Positions 28,391-37,639 are shown, counted from the stretch's first letter. The stretch: 64,000 nt of DNA from an uncultured Bacteroidota bacterium (GCA_903834765.1 CAILKE010000056.1:27145-91144); one strand, 5' to 3'. The notes: generated by a model not told the origin, from the letters alone. Numbers and translations are program-made.

Positions 28391-29028
28391 TTTTTAGTTT
28401 AATATCCCAAGCCTTTGTGCTTATTATATTGCTGACCTTTTCTTTCGGGCCGGCTTTCTTTTCCCTTATCAATACCGGAATTAAATACGGATACAAAACG
28501 GGTGCATTTTTAGCAACTGGTGTTGTTCTCAGCGATTTTTTCTTATGCATTTTGGTGTGCATATTAGTTCATTTCGGGATGTCAAATTTATTACACTCTT
28601 CGCAAGCACAAACTTTTTCAGCTATTATTGGAGGCATTATTTTAATCGTATTCGGAGCCTTCTTTTTCAAAAAACACCCAGTAAAAACAGACGATACAAT
28701 TGATATCGAAAACAAATTGCCTAGCCCATCAGTAATGATTATTAAAGGATTTGTTCTAAACTTATTTAATCCTACTGTTTGGTTATTATGGCTCGCAAAT
28801 GTCACTGCCATCAGTAAAACACTTGATTACTCCTTATTTAAAATGTTGGTGTTTTTTAGTTTAATATTAACGGCTGTATTATTTGTGGAATTATTTAAGG
28901 TCAAACTCGCTGGAAAAATAAAACACTTATTAACTGATAAATTAATGACCGTTGTAAATTATGTGACTGGCTCTGCGTTAATTTCATTCGGAATTATTTT
29001 AATTTATAATCATTACTTCAATAACTAA
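28387..29028 (+). CDS. LysE family exporter
   Basis: A 213-residue inner-membrane protein with about six hydrophobic segments and the family hallmark FSFGPAFFSLINTGIKYG near the N-terminus, plus LNLFNPTVWLLW in the middle. LysE/RhtB proteins export amino acids or related small molecules. The start is TTG at 28387 in a TTGA overlap with the GH3-type gene. Substrate unknown. Confidence 0.85.
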   Translation: MIFSLISQAFVLIILLTFSFGPAFFSLINTGIKYGYKTGAFLATGVVLSDFFLCILVCILVHFGMSNLLHSSQAQTFSAIIGGIILIVFGAFFFKKHPVKTDDTIDIENKLPSPSVMIIKGFVLNLFNPTVWLLWLANVTAISKTLDYSLFKMLVFFSLILTAVLFVELFKVKLAGKIKHLLTDKLMTVVNYVTGSALISFGIILIYNHYFNN

Positions 29029-29303
29029 TGGCAAACGGTATTTACGACGAATTAAGAAAAAAATTAGAAGAAAGTATTTCTTCTTTTCCTTATGTATATA
29101 TGTTTAAATTTATTATTAAAGCTGATAATAAAACATTAGCGTTAGTTGAAGTATTATTTGAAGATGATGCTGATATTTTACAGAAAGAATCAGCTAAAGG
29201 AAATTACATAAGCATTACTGTAAAACAAGTGGTTATGAGCGTTGATGAAATCATCTCTATATATGAAAAAGCTGCCGAAATTAAAGGCGTGATGACCTTA
29301 TAA
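29028..29303 (+). CDS. DUF493 (YbeD-like) small protein
   Basis: A 91-residue cytosolic protein of the DUF493 family, with the core FPYVYMFKFIIKAD followed by alternating strands and helices (NYISITVKQVVMSVDEIISIYEKA) ending in the short tail KGVMTL. The fold resembles an ACT-like regulatory domain. In proteobacteria its relative YbeD sits near lipoate genes, but here it overlaps the LysE-type gene by one base. Function unknown. Confidence 0.8.
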   Translation: MANGIYDELRKKLEESISSFPYVYMFKFIIKADNKTLALVEVLFEDDADILQKESAKGNYISITVKQVVMSVDEIISIYEKAAEIKGVMTL

Positions 29304-29305
29304 AA

Positions 29306-30178
29306 ATGGTTTACGAATTAAAAAATAATTTTTTATCAGTTAAAATAAATTCCTTTGGTGCCGAATTATGTTCTGTTATTTCAAATGAAACAAACATAGA
29401 ATACATTTGGCAAGCTGACAAAAGAATATGGAATAGACATGCGCCTAATTTATTTCCTATAGTCGGAAAATTAAAAGATGGCACTTATACTTATAAAAAC
29501 AAATCCTATCAACTACCTCAGCATGGCTTTGCAAGAGATAATGAATTTATTTGCATAGAAAACTCTGATTCCATAGTCGCATTTGAATTAACAGCCAACG
29601 AAAAACTATTAACTGTATTCCCCTTTCATTTTAGTTTGCAAATCAAATACACCCTAGTGCAGAATAATCTGAAAGTAAGTTACTCCGTATTTAATCCTGA
29701 TAATAATAGTTTATATTTTTCGATAGGTGCTCACCCTGCATTTAATTGTCCATTAAAGGATGACGAAACATTTGAAGATTTTGAATTCATTTTTCCAAAT
29801 AAAAATTCATTAACTATTAATGAATTAAATGATGGGTTAATTGCAAAACAAACAAAAACTATTGAATTACATGATCACAAACTTTCTGTTTGCGAAAAAT
29901 TATTCGATAAAGATGCGCTTGTATTTACTGGCAATCAAATAGACGAAGTGCAGTTGATTTCTAAAAAAACAAAAAAAGGAGTTGCTCTTAAAAGCCTTAA
30001 CTGGCCTTACTTTGGAATTTGGACAAAAAAACAAACTTCTCAGTTTGTCTGTTTAGAACCCTGGTTTGGCATAGCCGATTATGAAAATGCTACAGGAGAC
30101 TTAACAACAAAAACAGGAATAATAAAATTAGAACCTGAACAAAATTTTGATTGTGAATTTGAACTAATTTTTATGTAA
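29306..30178 (+). CDS. Aldose 1-epimerase family protein
   Basis: A 290-residue galactose-mutarotase-fold protein. Visible hallmarks are the N-terminal FGAELCSV, the arginine loop LPQHGFARDNEF with its His, the catalytic-type GAHPAFNCPL, and CLEPWFGIADYE near the end. It interconverts alpha and beta anomers of a free or phosphorylated hexose. It lies just upstream of the heptose genes, with a 41-base gap, and may serve the same sugar supply. Substrate not known. Confidence 0.85.
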   Translation: MVYELKNNFLSVKINSFGAELCSVISNETNIEYIWQADKRIWNRHAPNLFPIVGKLKDGTYTYKNKSYQLPQHGFARDNEFICIENSDSIVAFELTANEKLLTVFPFHFSLQIKYTLVQNNLKVSYSVFNPDNNSLYFSIGAHPAFNCPLKDDETFEDFEFIFPNKNSLTINELNDGLIAKQTKTIELHDHKLSVCEKLFDKDALVFTGNQIDEVQLISKKTKKGVALKSLNWPYFGIWTKKQTSQFVCLEPWFGIADYENATGDLTTKTGIIKLEPEQNFDCEFELIFM

Positions 30179-30219
30179 TAAATTGGATTATTTAGCTTAC
30201 GAATTACTAATTTTACAAA

Positions 30220-30801
30220 ATGATACAATTACTTAAAAAACGCTTACAAGAATCCATTGATTTAAAAACACGTTTATTAAATAACGATATTCTTTTAAAT
30301 ACCGTTCAGGATATTGTGAAAGATATAGTGACTTGCTATAAACATGACGGAAAAGTACTTTGGGCTGGGAACGGTGGTTCTGCTGCTGATTCTCAACATT
30401 TAGCTGCCGAATTAAGCGGGCGTTTTTATTATGACCGACCACCATTATTTAGCGAAGCGTTGCACGTTAACACAAGCTATACAACTGCTGTCGCTAATGA
30501 TTATAGTTACGATGTGATCTATAGCCGTCTAACGCAAGCTATGGGGCGTAAAGGTGATGTGTTAATTGGTTTATCTACAAGTGGCAATTCAGTAAATGTA
30601 ATTAAAGCATTAGAAGTTGCTAATCAAATAGGAATGGTAACTGTTGCCTTTACAGGCGAAACTGGCGGCAAAATGAAAGACGTCTCTAAATATTTAGTTA
30701 ATATTCCATCAAAAGATACACCTCGCATACAAGAGTGTCACATGATTTTAGGTCATACCATTTGTGAATTAGTAGAAATGCACTTATTTCCAAAACCCTA
30801 A
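30220..30801 (+). CDS. gmhA: Sedoheptulose 7-phosphate isomerase
   Basis: A 193-residue SIS-domain enzyme making D-glycero-D-manno-heptose 7-phosphate, the first step of heptose synthesis. Motifs: WAGNGGSAADSQHLAAEL with the metal-binding and catalytic residues, GLSTSGNS, and the C-terminal QECHMILGHTICELVE. Length matches the family. It heads the gmhA-hddC-gmhB trio. Confidence 0.95.
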   Translation: MIQLLKKRLQESIDLKTRLLNNDILLNTVQDIVKDIVTCYKHDGKVLWAGNGGSAADSQHLAAELSGRFYYDRPPLFSEALHVNTSYTTAVANDYSYDVIYSRLTQAMGRKGDVLIGLSTSGNSVNVIKALEVANQIGMVTVAFTGETGGKMKDVSKYLVNIPSKDTPRIQECHMILGHTICELVEMHLFPKP

Positions 30802-30807
30802 TCGTAA

Positions 30808-31518
30808 TTGCTAAAAGAAGCCATTATACTTGCCGGAGGATTTGGAACCCGTTTACAATCTGTTGTAAGCGATGTTCCTAAACCAATGGCTCCTATCAAT
30901 AATTTTCCATTTTTAAATTACATATTTGATTACTTAAAATTTTTTAAAATCGAACATGTTGTTCTATCTACTGGTTATTTATCAGAAAAAATTTCAGAGT
31001 ATTATAAAGACGAATTTAAAGGGATTAAAATTTCCTATACTAAGGAAGAAAGCCCTTTAGGCACAGGTGGAGGCATCCGTTTAGCTATGGAAAAATGTTC
31101 GACTCAAAACATATTAGTTTTAAACGGCGATTCATTTTTTGATGTGGACTTACAAGCATACTATCCGCTTCATGCACAGTTTAATTCTGATTGCACACTA
31201 GCTTTAAGGAAAGTAAGTAATGCTTCTCGTTACGGCACCATTAAGCTAAGCGATACTTCAGCGATCAATGAATTTAAGGAAAAAGATGGGGTAGAACAAG
31301 AAGGCTTAATTAATGGTGGTGTTTATATTTTAAACAGAAACTTATTTTTATCTCAAACTAAACCAGATATTGCTTTTTCAATTGAAAAAGATTTTTTTGA
31401 AAACAGAATTAATGAATTACATATTTTTGGATTCAAATACGATGGATACTTCATCGATATTGGCGTTCCCGAAGATTATAAAAAAGCACAAGATGACTTT
31501 AAAAGATTTAAATATTGA
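30808..31518 (+). CDS. hddC: D-glycero-alpha-D-manno-heptose 1-phosphate guanylyltransferase
   Basis: A 236-residue nucleotidyltransferase. The Rossmann-type start EAIILAGGFGTRL (4-16) with VPKPMAPI, and LVLNGDSFFDVD for the metal-binding Asp, fit HddC-type enzymes, which form GDP-D-alpha-D-heptose. The start is TTG at 30808, seven bases after gmhA. Gene context with gmhA and gmhB decides heptose over other sugars; hexose specificity cannot be fully excluded. Confidence 0.85.
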   Translation: MLKEAIILAGGFGTRLQSVVSDVPKPMAPINNFPFLNYIFDYLKFFKIEHVVLSTGYLSEKISEYYKDEFKGIKISYTKEESPLGTGGGIRLAMEKCSTQNILVLNGDSFFDVDLQAYYPLHAQFNSDCTLALRKVSNASRYGTIKLSDTSAINEFKEKDGVEQEGLINGGVYILNRNLFLSQTKPDIAFSIEKDFFENRINELHIFGFKYDGYFIDIGVPEDYKKAQDDFKRFKY

Positions 31519-32041
31519 TAATACCTGGACTTTATTTTTGGATAGAGATGGTGTTATTAATAAAAAATTAGAAAACGATTACGTTAAACATACTACAGAA
31601 TTTGAATTTATAGATGGTGTCATTCCTGCTTTAGCCTCATTAAATAAGGTTTTCGGAACCATTGTTATTGTTACAAATCAACAGTGTATTGGTAAAGGAA
31701 TCATTACTGTCGAAGATTTAGAGTTGGTGCATAAAAATATGTTATACGAAATTTCTTATTTAAAAGGACGTATCGATAAAATATATTTTTCTCCTTACTT
31801 GGCTTCTGAAAACCATCCTACTCGTAAACCAGCTATAGGTATGGCATTACAAGCACAAAAAGATTTCCCTCAAATTGATTTAAAAAAATCAATCATCGTT
31901 GGAGATAGTATAAGCGACATGGAATTTGGAAGAAACGCAGGAATGAAAACAGCATTTATTTCTAAAGAAGAAACAAAAGATGAACGCATTGATTTTAACT
32001 TTAAATCACTTTCCTTTTTTAATTACGCTCTAACAAAATGA
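31493..32041 (+). CDS. gmhB: D-glycero-D-manno-heptose 1,7-bisphosphate phosphatase
   Basis: A HAD-superfamily phosphatase of 182 residues. The catalytic DxD pair is in LFLDRDGVINKK (Asp17, Asp19), IVTNQQCIGKG carries motif II, the zinc-loop region is reduced (SPYLASENHPTRKP), and VGDSISDMEFG is motif IV. I choose the ATG at 31493; the open frame continues upstream but the extra residues are out-of-frame hddC sequence. It overlaps hddC by 26 bases. Confidence 0.9.
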   Translation: MTLKDLNIDNTWTLFLDRDGVINKKLENDYVKHTTEFEFIDGVIPALASLNKVFGTIVIVTNQQCIGKGIITVEDLELVHKNMLYEISYLKGRIDKIYFSPYLASENHPTRKPAIGMALQAQKDFPQIDLKKSIIVGDSISDMEFGRNAGMKTAFISKEETKDERIDFNFKSLSFFNYALTK

Positions 32042-32058
32042 TTTGTAAGTTTAAGCGA

Positions 32059-33324
32059 TTATGTTTTTTGTTTCTTCTTTTTCGCTGCTGGAAATAAAAT
32101 ATTATTCAAAATCAACCGATAACCAGGAGAATTGGGATGTAGGCTCAAATCCGTTGGAGGATCCTCTACCCGATGCTGATAATCTTCCGGATCATGCCCA
32201 CTATAAAATGTCCAAGTGCCTTTACCGTGGTCGCCATGTATATAGCGTGCTTCGTTAAATGCTTTTGCTTCTCCTAATATTAAAATATTTTTTTTGATGT
32301 ATGCTTTATTAAAAGCCGTTGTTTGTCCATAAAACCCTTTAATTGTTTGCTCATGATTTTGACAAAGCATTGTAGGAACTGGATCCCATTTTGCAGAAAA
32401 ATCAAATAACGTAAATACATCGGTTTTTTCGGTTACACCATACTGCATTCGTGGTCCAGTAGCATCAATCTGCGAAAACTCGTATTCATAAGGGTTTGAA
32501 ACAAGTAGATATTTTTCAAATGCATAACCCTTTGTATAATCTAATTTTTTATTCATGTTAGGATCTGATGCATCATGATCAAACATCGTTTCACAAATGT
32601 CAATACCTTCGGCTGCTAAAGCAATATCATAACTATCAGTGGCGCTGCACATGGCAAATAAAAAGCCTCCTGTAAATACAAAATCATTTATTTTTTTTGC
32701 AACAGCTAATTTCAATTGAGATACCTTAGTAAAACCTAACTTTTTAGCAGATGCTTCGTTATCCTTTACTTCAGCTTGGTACCAAGCTGCTTGATTAAAT
32801 TGTCCGTAAAATTTACCATACTGCCCTGTAAAATCTTCGTGATGAAGATGCAACCAATCGTAATCTTTTAATTTATCAGTTAATATTTCTTCATCATATA
32901 CGACTTCGTATGGGATCTCGGCATACTTCAACACCAACGTTACAGCATCATCCCAAGGCTGTTTTATTTTAGGGGAATAAACCGCAATTTTAGGGGCTTT
33001 TTCTAGTTTAACAGCATCTTGATTAACTTCTGGGTTTGCAATATCTACTAAAATTGAATTTTTTTGAGCATCAGAAATAATTTCATAACTCACGCCTCTT
33101 ATAGTGCATTCATTGGTAACAGGTTTTGCATTAGGTATTAAAAAACTACCTCCACGGTAATTAACTAACCAATTTATTTCTAATTCTCCTTTTAGCGACC
33201 AATAAGCAATGCCATAAGCTTTTAAATGATTTTTTTGAGTATCATCCATAGGGATTAAAATATAACTACTAAAGCAATTATATGAAAACAATAGGAGACT
33301 TATGGATAAAATAAAATTCTTCAT
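32059..33324 (-). CDS. Conserved exported Bacteroidota protein, often labelled asparagine synthetase B
   Basis: About 421 residues with an N-terminal signal peptide (NFILSISLLLFSYNCFS). I recognise it as a strongly conserved Bacteroidota family with landmarks LIPMDDTQKNHLKAYG, LHLHHEDFTGQYG, FAMCSATDSYDIAL, SGHDPEDYQHRV and LHPNSPGYRLILNN. Databases often call it asparagine synthetase B, but it has neither an N-terminal Cys glutaminase nor a PP-loop, so that name is not supported. The HxHHEDF and DHD/GHDPED clusters suggest metal or sugar binding. Function unknown. Starts at 33330 (ATG) or 33336 (TTG) are also possible. Confidence 0.8.
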   Translation of the reverse strand: MKNFILSISLLLFSYNCFSSYILIPMDDTQKNHLKAYGIAYWSLKGELEINWLVNYRGGSFLIPNAKPVTNECTIRGVSYEIISDAQKNSILVDIANPEVNQDAVKLEKAPKIAVYSPKIKQPWDDAVTLVLKYAEIPYEVVYDEEILTDKLKDYDWLHLHHEDFTGQYGKFYGQFNQAAWYQAEVKDNEASAKKLGFTKVSQLKLAVAKKINDFVFTGGFLFAMCSATDSYDIALAAEGIDICETMFDHDASDPNMNKKLDYTKGYAFEKYLLVSNPYEYEFSQIDATGPRMQYGVTEKTDVFTLFDFSAKWDPVPTMLCQNHEQTIKGFYGQTTAFNKAYIKKNILILGEAKAFNEARYIHGDHGKGTWTFYSGHDPEDYQHRVEDPPTDLSLHPNSPGYRLILNNILFPAAKKKKQKT

Positions 33325-33390
33325 TATCATTTGCAAGATAACTATTTTTTTATTTTTTCAGCGTTAATAGCTGTTAAATTACTTTGACTA

Positions 33391-33422
33391 AAAAAATGCG
33401 TACCGATTAGGGATACGCATTT
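33391..33422 (-). terminator. Intrinsic terminator downstream of the 317-residue lipoprotein gene
   Basis: A perfect 9-bp stem, AAATGCGTA with TACGCATTT, extended by C/G pairs across a bulge. On the minus strand it is followed by a seven-T run. Confidence 0.85.
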
Positions 33423-33444
33423 ACATTTTTATAAATTATATTGC

Positions 33445-34398
33445 TTAATATGTACCAATATAATACTTAGCCACGCCATTAGGTGATGTCCAATTGATAA
33501 TATAATTAGTTGGACAGCCGGTAGAGACAATATTCCCATTAGCATCCGTACCAAAAGTAATTGTTGAAACTCTGCTGTTAAATGAATGAGTTTTCATTCC
33601 ACTAATTGGCGCATACCATCCACATGTAGAATTGACAACTAATGGCGTATTTAAAACAGTAGTAAAGGCATTTCCTGCTCTGTTAGTTCCCCAAACTTCC
33701 GTATTTGAAACGCCTGCTAAAGTTGTATCTCCTTCGATAGTTAAACTGTTAGGAACTCCTGCAGAACCTGTCCAAGTTCTTTTTCTGGCAGCAGACCAAG
33801 ATCTTACAGTTCCATCATCAAAAGTGATACTCATATTAATAGCTCTAATTTTTCTTGTAATAGTTGTAGGATTAGTATTTAAACCAATATGATTTACAAT
33901 ACCACCTGTTACATTTGTAATTACATGTACTCCATTTAAAGTAGTCGATTTACCAGTTGAAATAGTTGTAACTTTAAAATTAGTATATGTAATCGTAAGA
34001 ACCGCACCTACATCTTTCCATCTATTACCAGTTGTTAATTGAACTGATATAACTCCAGATCGGCTTCTTAATCCATCACAAGACGTTCCAGTGTATGTTA
34101 TAACAACTGTTTTATTTGAAGAAATCTGAGTTGTATCCACACTAGCGCCACAAATATTAGTATAAAGGCTAGAAACTCTAGAACCACTTAAACTTGAAGG
34201 AGCTATAGAGTTTTCAGCATCTTCCATAGACATGTCCGCTGTGTTATTTGATGTGTTTACATCCGCAGAATGCTGAGCAAATGCTGGAGCTTCATCTGCT
34301 TCCGTTGCAGGCGATGCCACTTTATCTTTTTTACATGATGTAAATACTAATCCTGCTATTAATAGAGCAAAAGAAGCTAATTTTAACTTGGTTTTCAT
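33445..34398 (-). CDS. Outer-membrane or surface lipoprotein of unknown function
   Basis: A 317-residue protein with a lipoprotein signal peptide whose lipobox is LVFTSC, followed by KKDK. After an Ala/Asp/Ser-rich flexible stretch (about 25-75) comes a beta-rich Thr/Ser/Asn domain with four or more cysteines (NICGAS, TGTSCDG, NSTCGWY, STGCPTN) that could form disulfides. No family motif was recognised. It has its own terminator and stands as a single gene between convergent and divergent neighbours. Confidence 0.75.
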   Translation of the reverse strand: MKTKLKLASFALLIAGLVFTSCKKDKVASPATEADEAPAFAQHSADVNTSNNTADMSMEDAENSIAPSSLSGSRVSSLYTNICGASVDTTQISSNKTVVITYTGTSCDGLRSRSGVISVQLTTGNRWKDVGAVLTITYTNFKVTTISTGKSTTLNGVHVITNVTGGIVNHIGLNTNPTTITRKIRAINMSITFDDGTVRSWSAARKRTWTGSAGVPNSLTIEGDTTLAGVSNTEVWGTNRAGNAFTTVLNTPLVVNSTCGWYAPISGMKTHSFNSRVSTITFGTDANGNIVSTGCPTNYIINWTSPNGVAKYYIGTY

Positions 34399-34562
34399 AT
34401 TATTAATTTTTTATAATTTGTAGGTAAGACTATGTAATGTTTTAAAGGTTTAATTTAGTAAAAATAAAATTAAAAGCATGGCTTTTTGTACTTTTAATAT
34501 TCATAATTAGCTTTTTTAACAACTCAAAGGGTTACTTTTCCCGTATAAGGAATAAATAGGTA

Positions 34563-35189
34563 ATGAAAATTAAACACATAACATTTACTAAACTGGTATT
34601 ATTATCTGTTTGTTTTCCCATGTTTATTTTTTCTCAAACAGATGATGTGATTGTAACTACTAATACTATGAAAATGCAATATAAAGTAGTAGCAGTTATT
34701 ATTGATGGAGATACGATACCATCTTTTAATCTTGATGAATTTATAGTGTATGGCGATTTCCCTGCAAAAAATAAGAGACAATATGAAGCTTGGACCCGAA
34801 TAAAATTTAATGTAAAAAAAGTATATCCTTATGCTATTTTAGCTGCCGCTAAATTGAAAGAATATAACCTCGTTTTAGAAAAATTACCAAATGAAAAATC
34901 TAAAAAATTGTACATGAAAGTAGCGGAAAAAGAATTAAAAGTCCAATTTGAAGATCAATTAAAAAATTTAACGATGAACCAAGGGCGTATATTATTAAAA
35001 TTAATAGATAGGGAAACAGGGAATACTAGCTATCAATTAGTAAAAGATTTTAGAGGAGGATTTCAAGCTTTTATGTGGCAAGGAGTGGCAAGATTATTTG
35101 GAAACAATATGAAAGCTGAATACGACCCAGAAGGTGAAGACATGATGATAGAACGAGCTATTAAACTCGTAGAAGCTGGACAGTTTTAG
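34563..35189 (+). CDS. DUF4294 domain protein, exported
   Basis: A 208-residue Bacteroidota protein with a signal peptide (KLVLLSVCFPMFIFSQ). The DUF4294 core is recognisable: IIDGDTIPSFNLDEFIVYG, then RIKFNVKKVYPYAILAA, and the Arg/Gly-rich NQGRILLKLIDRETG and FRGGFQAFMWQGVARLFG. The role is unknown; the family is almost confined to Bacteroidota and is presumably envelope-related. It converges on the TMTC-like gene with only ten bases between them. Confidence 0.85.
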   Translation: MKIKHITFTKLVLLSVCFPMFIFSQTDDVIVTTNTMKMQYKVVAVIIDGDTIPSFNLDEFIVYGDFPAKNKRQYEAWTRIKFNVKKVYPYAILAAAKLKEYNLVLEKLPNEKSKKLYMKVAEKELKVQFEDQLKNLTMNQGRILLKLIDRETGNTSYQLVKDFRGGFQAFMWQGVARLFGNNMKAEYDPEGEDMMIERAIKLVEAGQF

Positions 35190-35199
35190 AACTTGTATC

Positions 35200-37113
35200 C
35201 TAATTATTTTTTAATTTTTCTTTATCCAAAAATTGTCTTAGTTCGTTCGTTGGATTTATTAGGTATGCTTCATCAAATACGGTAAATGCTTTTTCTTTTT
35301 CATTCCCCAACAAATAACTATTAGCTAAATAAATTAAAAGATAATAATCGCCAGGAAAAATGGTTAGAGCCATCTGACTCACTTTAGCACTTATTGCATA
35401 TTGTTTTTTATCCATTAATAGCCCTAATAATGATGTATATCCTGAATAATGTTTATTCTTACTTTCTATCGCTAACTTGTAATATTTAAAAGCTTCCTTT
35501 GCATTTCCTTCTCTTTTATAACAATTTCCAATATTTTCGTATGCTTGTGCATATTTTTTTTTGTGGTGTGTTGCTAAAGAAAAATAATGCTTGGCTGTAG
35601 ATATGTCATTTAAGTTTGAATAGAATATAACACCTGCATTATTATATGCTGTATAAAAACTTGAGTCAGCTGAAACAGCTGCATTATAATGCTTTAAAGC
35701 TTTTTGAATCAAAACTTCTGAGGAATATTTCTTTTCAGGCGACAATCCAGTTAGCATTTCAAAATATTCATTTGCCAACATGCTATTGGCTTTAGCAGAA
35801 TTTTCAGTATATGAAATATCATGTTCAAATAAACTTAATTTATTATACCATTGTGAATTTCTACCCCAAATATAGAGTACACAAATTATTAAAATAGGTA
35901 ATGTATAGATGAAGGGCTTGGTTGTAAATTGCTTTAATTTAAACTCCTGTATTATAGGCATAAAGGGTAATAAAATTGTCATCAGCATCAAACAAAATCC
36001 CATCGAAGCTTGGAAAACTAAACGCTCACCGACAACACCAGCGACTGGTGTCAGAAAATTAACAAATGGAAAAATACTTCCTAAAAACAATAAAAATGAA
36101 AATAAGAATAATTTATTTTTAGATTTTAAATAATACACGACTCCTATTACTAAAAACAATAATCCTATGATTAAATAAAAATCGATGGAAGTTGACATAT
36201 CAAGCGTATTACCTCCATAATAAAAACGAAAAGGAAACGGAAACAATAAAAACTTAATATAGAAGCCAAATGTTTTTAGTCCAACTATTATTTTTCCGCC
36301 AAAATTTAAAGGCTCTGTATATAAAGGATTTTCGAAATGATAAAAAATGCGTATCGATTTTTCTATTAAAAAATTTGTCCGAATGAGAGAGTTAAGGGTG
36401 ACAAGGACGGACACTAAACCACTGAAGTATAGAATAATTTTTATTTTAAGTTCTCTATAAAAAATAAAACAAAGAGGTGTGATAGCTATAAATATTATTG
36501 CTGAACGTTTTGATAATATTCCTAATAATAAAAAAAACAATATTAATATGGTATTTTTTATTGTAGGCTTTTGATGAAAAATCAAACAATACCATAAAGA
36601 TATTAATGGAAATAAAAAAGCAAATAATTCATCTCTGCATTTTATGCTTGCTACAACCTCTGTATGTATAGGATGTACTAAAAATACAAAAGCAACTAAA
36701 AATGATAAGATAAAATTAAATTTATAGGCTTCAAATAATTTAAATAACACACAAAACAATAACCATATACATAAAAAATATAAGATGATGTTTATTAAAT
36801 GGCTCATAAACGGGTTCTGACCAAAAACAGCATATTCTATGGCAAATGAACTCGTGGTAACTGGGCGGTAATCGAAACTCGATTCATTGTCCGTGGCGTA
36901 TCTTGATTTCCATATTTTCGGAATTCCTTTAATCCCTTTTGATACTAATACATTATTTGGGAAATATTCTTTACCTTTTACTGGGAAATTAGTAACTGTT
37001 ACATAATCATCATCCAACGCATATTTATTACGAAGGGTATTTCCATATATTATGAAAGTAGTAACTAAAAAGAAAAAAAATATGTTTTTATATTTATTAA
37101 ATAATATTCTCAT
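35200..37113 (-). CDS. TMTC-like polytopic membrane protein with C-terminal TPRs (putative glycosyltransferase)
   Basis: A 637-residue protein with about ten to twelve TM helices in the first 420 residues, then TPR repeats (about 450-630: YNNAGVIFYSN, YENIGNCYKREGNAKEAFKYY). The first loop carries YALDDDYVT and the following one has SFDYRPVTT and LVHPIHTEVV. This layout, with an acidic pair in loop 1, resembles GT-C/PMT and animal TMTC O-mannosyltransferases that use lipid-linked sugars. I infer a periplasmic protein or glycan glycosylation role; donor and acceptor are unknown. Confidence 0.75.
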   Translation of the reverse strand: MRILFNKYKNIFFFFLVTTFIIYGNTLRNKYALDDDYVTVTNFPVKGKEYFPNNVLVSKGIKGIPKIWKSRYATDNESSFDYRPVTTSSFAIEYAVFGQNPFMSHLINIILYFLCIWLLFCVLFKLFEAYKFNFILSFLVAFVFLVHPIHTEVVASIKCRDELFAFLFPLISLWYCLIFHQKPTIKNTILILFFLLLGILSKRSAIIFIAITPLCFIFYRELKIKIILYFSGLVSVLVTLNSLIRTNFLIEKSIRIFYHFENPLYTEPLNFGGKIIVGLKTFGFYIKFLLFPFPFRFYYGGNTLDMSTSIDFYLIIGLLFLVIGVVYYLKSKNKLFLFSFLLFLGSIFPFVNFLTPVAGVVGERLVFQASMGFCLMLMTILLPFMPIIQEFKLKQFTTKPFIYTLPILIICVLYIWGRNSQWYNKLSLFEHDISYTENSAKANSMLANEYFEMLTGLSPEKKYSSEVLIQKALKHYNAAVSADSSFYTAYNNAGVIFYSNLNDISTAKHYFSLATHHKKKYAQAYENIGNCYKREGNAKEAFKYYKLAIESKNKHYSGYTSLLGLLMDKKQYAISAKVSQMALTIFPGDYYLLIYLANSYLLGNEKEKAFTVFDEAYLINPTNELRQFLDKEKLKNN

Positions 37114-37191
37114 AATTTGACTTATAGCGGATTAACTAAAACAAAATATACTAATTTTTAGATATTGGCAACTAAAAATTAGAATTTAATT

Positions 37192-37221
37192 AAAAAAAAA
37201 GCGCCTCTAAAAGACGCTTTT
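37192..37221 (-). terminator. Intrinsic terminator downstream of the 127-residue exported protein
   Basis: AAAAGCG pairs with CGCTTTT around an 11-base loop; on the minus strand a run of nine T residues follows. Confidence 0.75.
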
Positions 37222-37239
37222 ATAAACAATACTTACAAT

Positions 37240-37623
37240 TTACTTTTTCTTATTTAAGATCTCCTGTGGCGTTTTTTTAGTTCCATTAACTTCAACAAAT
37301 GAAACGCCCATTTTTTGAGCCAGTCCGGCATAAAACGACTTATCGTGTGGTTGTTTCATAACCAATTTCAAATCACAAGACGAGGCATTGCTTGATATTA
37401 ATTCACAAGACGAAAACGCGTCATAGGCTTTCATTTTTTGATAAAAACTCAATACTGCGACATTATTTGCAAAACCAATAAAAGAGGCATTTAATACTTT
37501 AGTTGTTTTAATAGCTCCTTTTTGAAGTTGATCTTTAAACTTCCATGTAATATTCGATTGAGCAAATGCTGAAACAGAAAACATAACAAAAGTTAAACAA
37601 ATGATTGAAAAGATTTTTTTCAT
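37240..37623 (-). CDS. Small exported protein of unknown function
   Basis: A 127-residue protein with a clear signal peptide (IFSIICLTFVMFSVSAFAQ). The mature part is basic, with two nearby cysteines (SSCELISSNASSC) that may form a disulfide, and a C-terminal Lys-rich tail. No family recognised. It has its own -7 element (TACATTTG) and terminator, so it is probably monocistronic and real. Confidence 0.7.
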   Translation of the reverse strand: MKKIFSIICLTFVMFSVSAFAQSNITWKFKDQLQKGAIKTTKVLNASFIGFANNVAVLSFYQKMKAYDAFSSCELISSNASSCDLKLVMKQPHDKSFYAGLAQKMGVSFVEVNGTKKTPQEILNKKK

Positions 37624-37639
37624 GATTATATTTTTTCCA

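Noticed and set aside
31370..31492. Upstream extension of gmhB inside hddC
   Set aside because: It is an out-of-frame reading of hddC. The HAD motif DRDGVIN sits at the expected place from the ATG at 31493.
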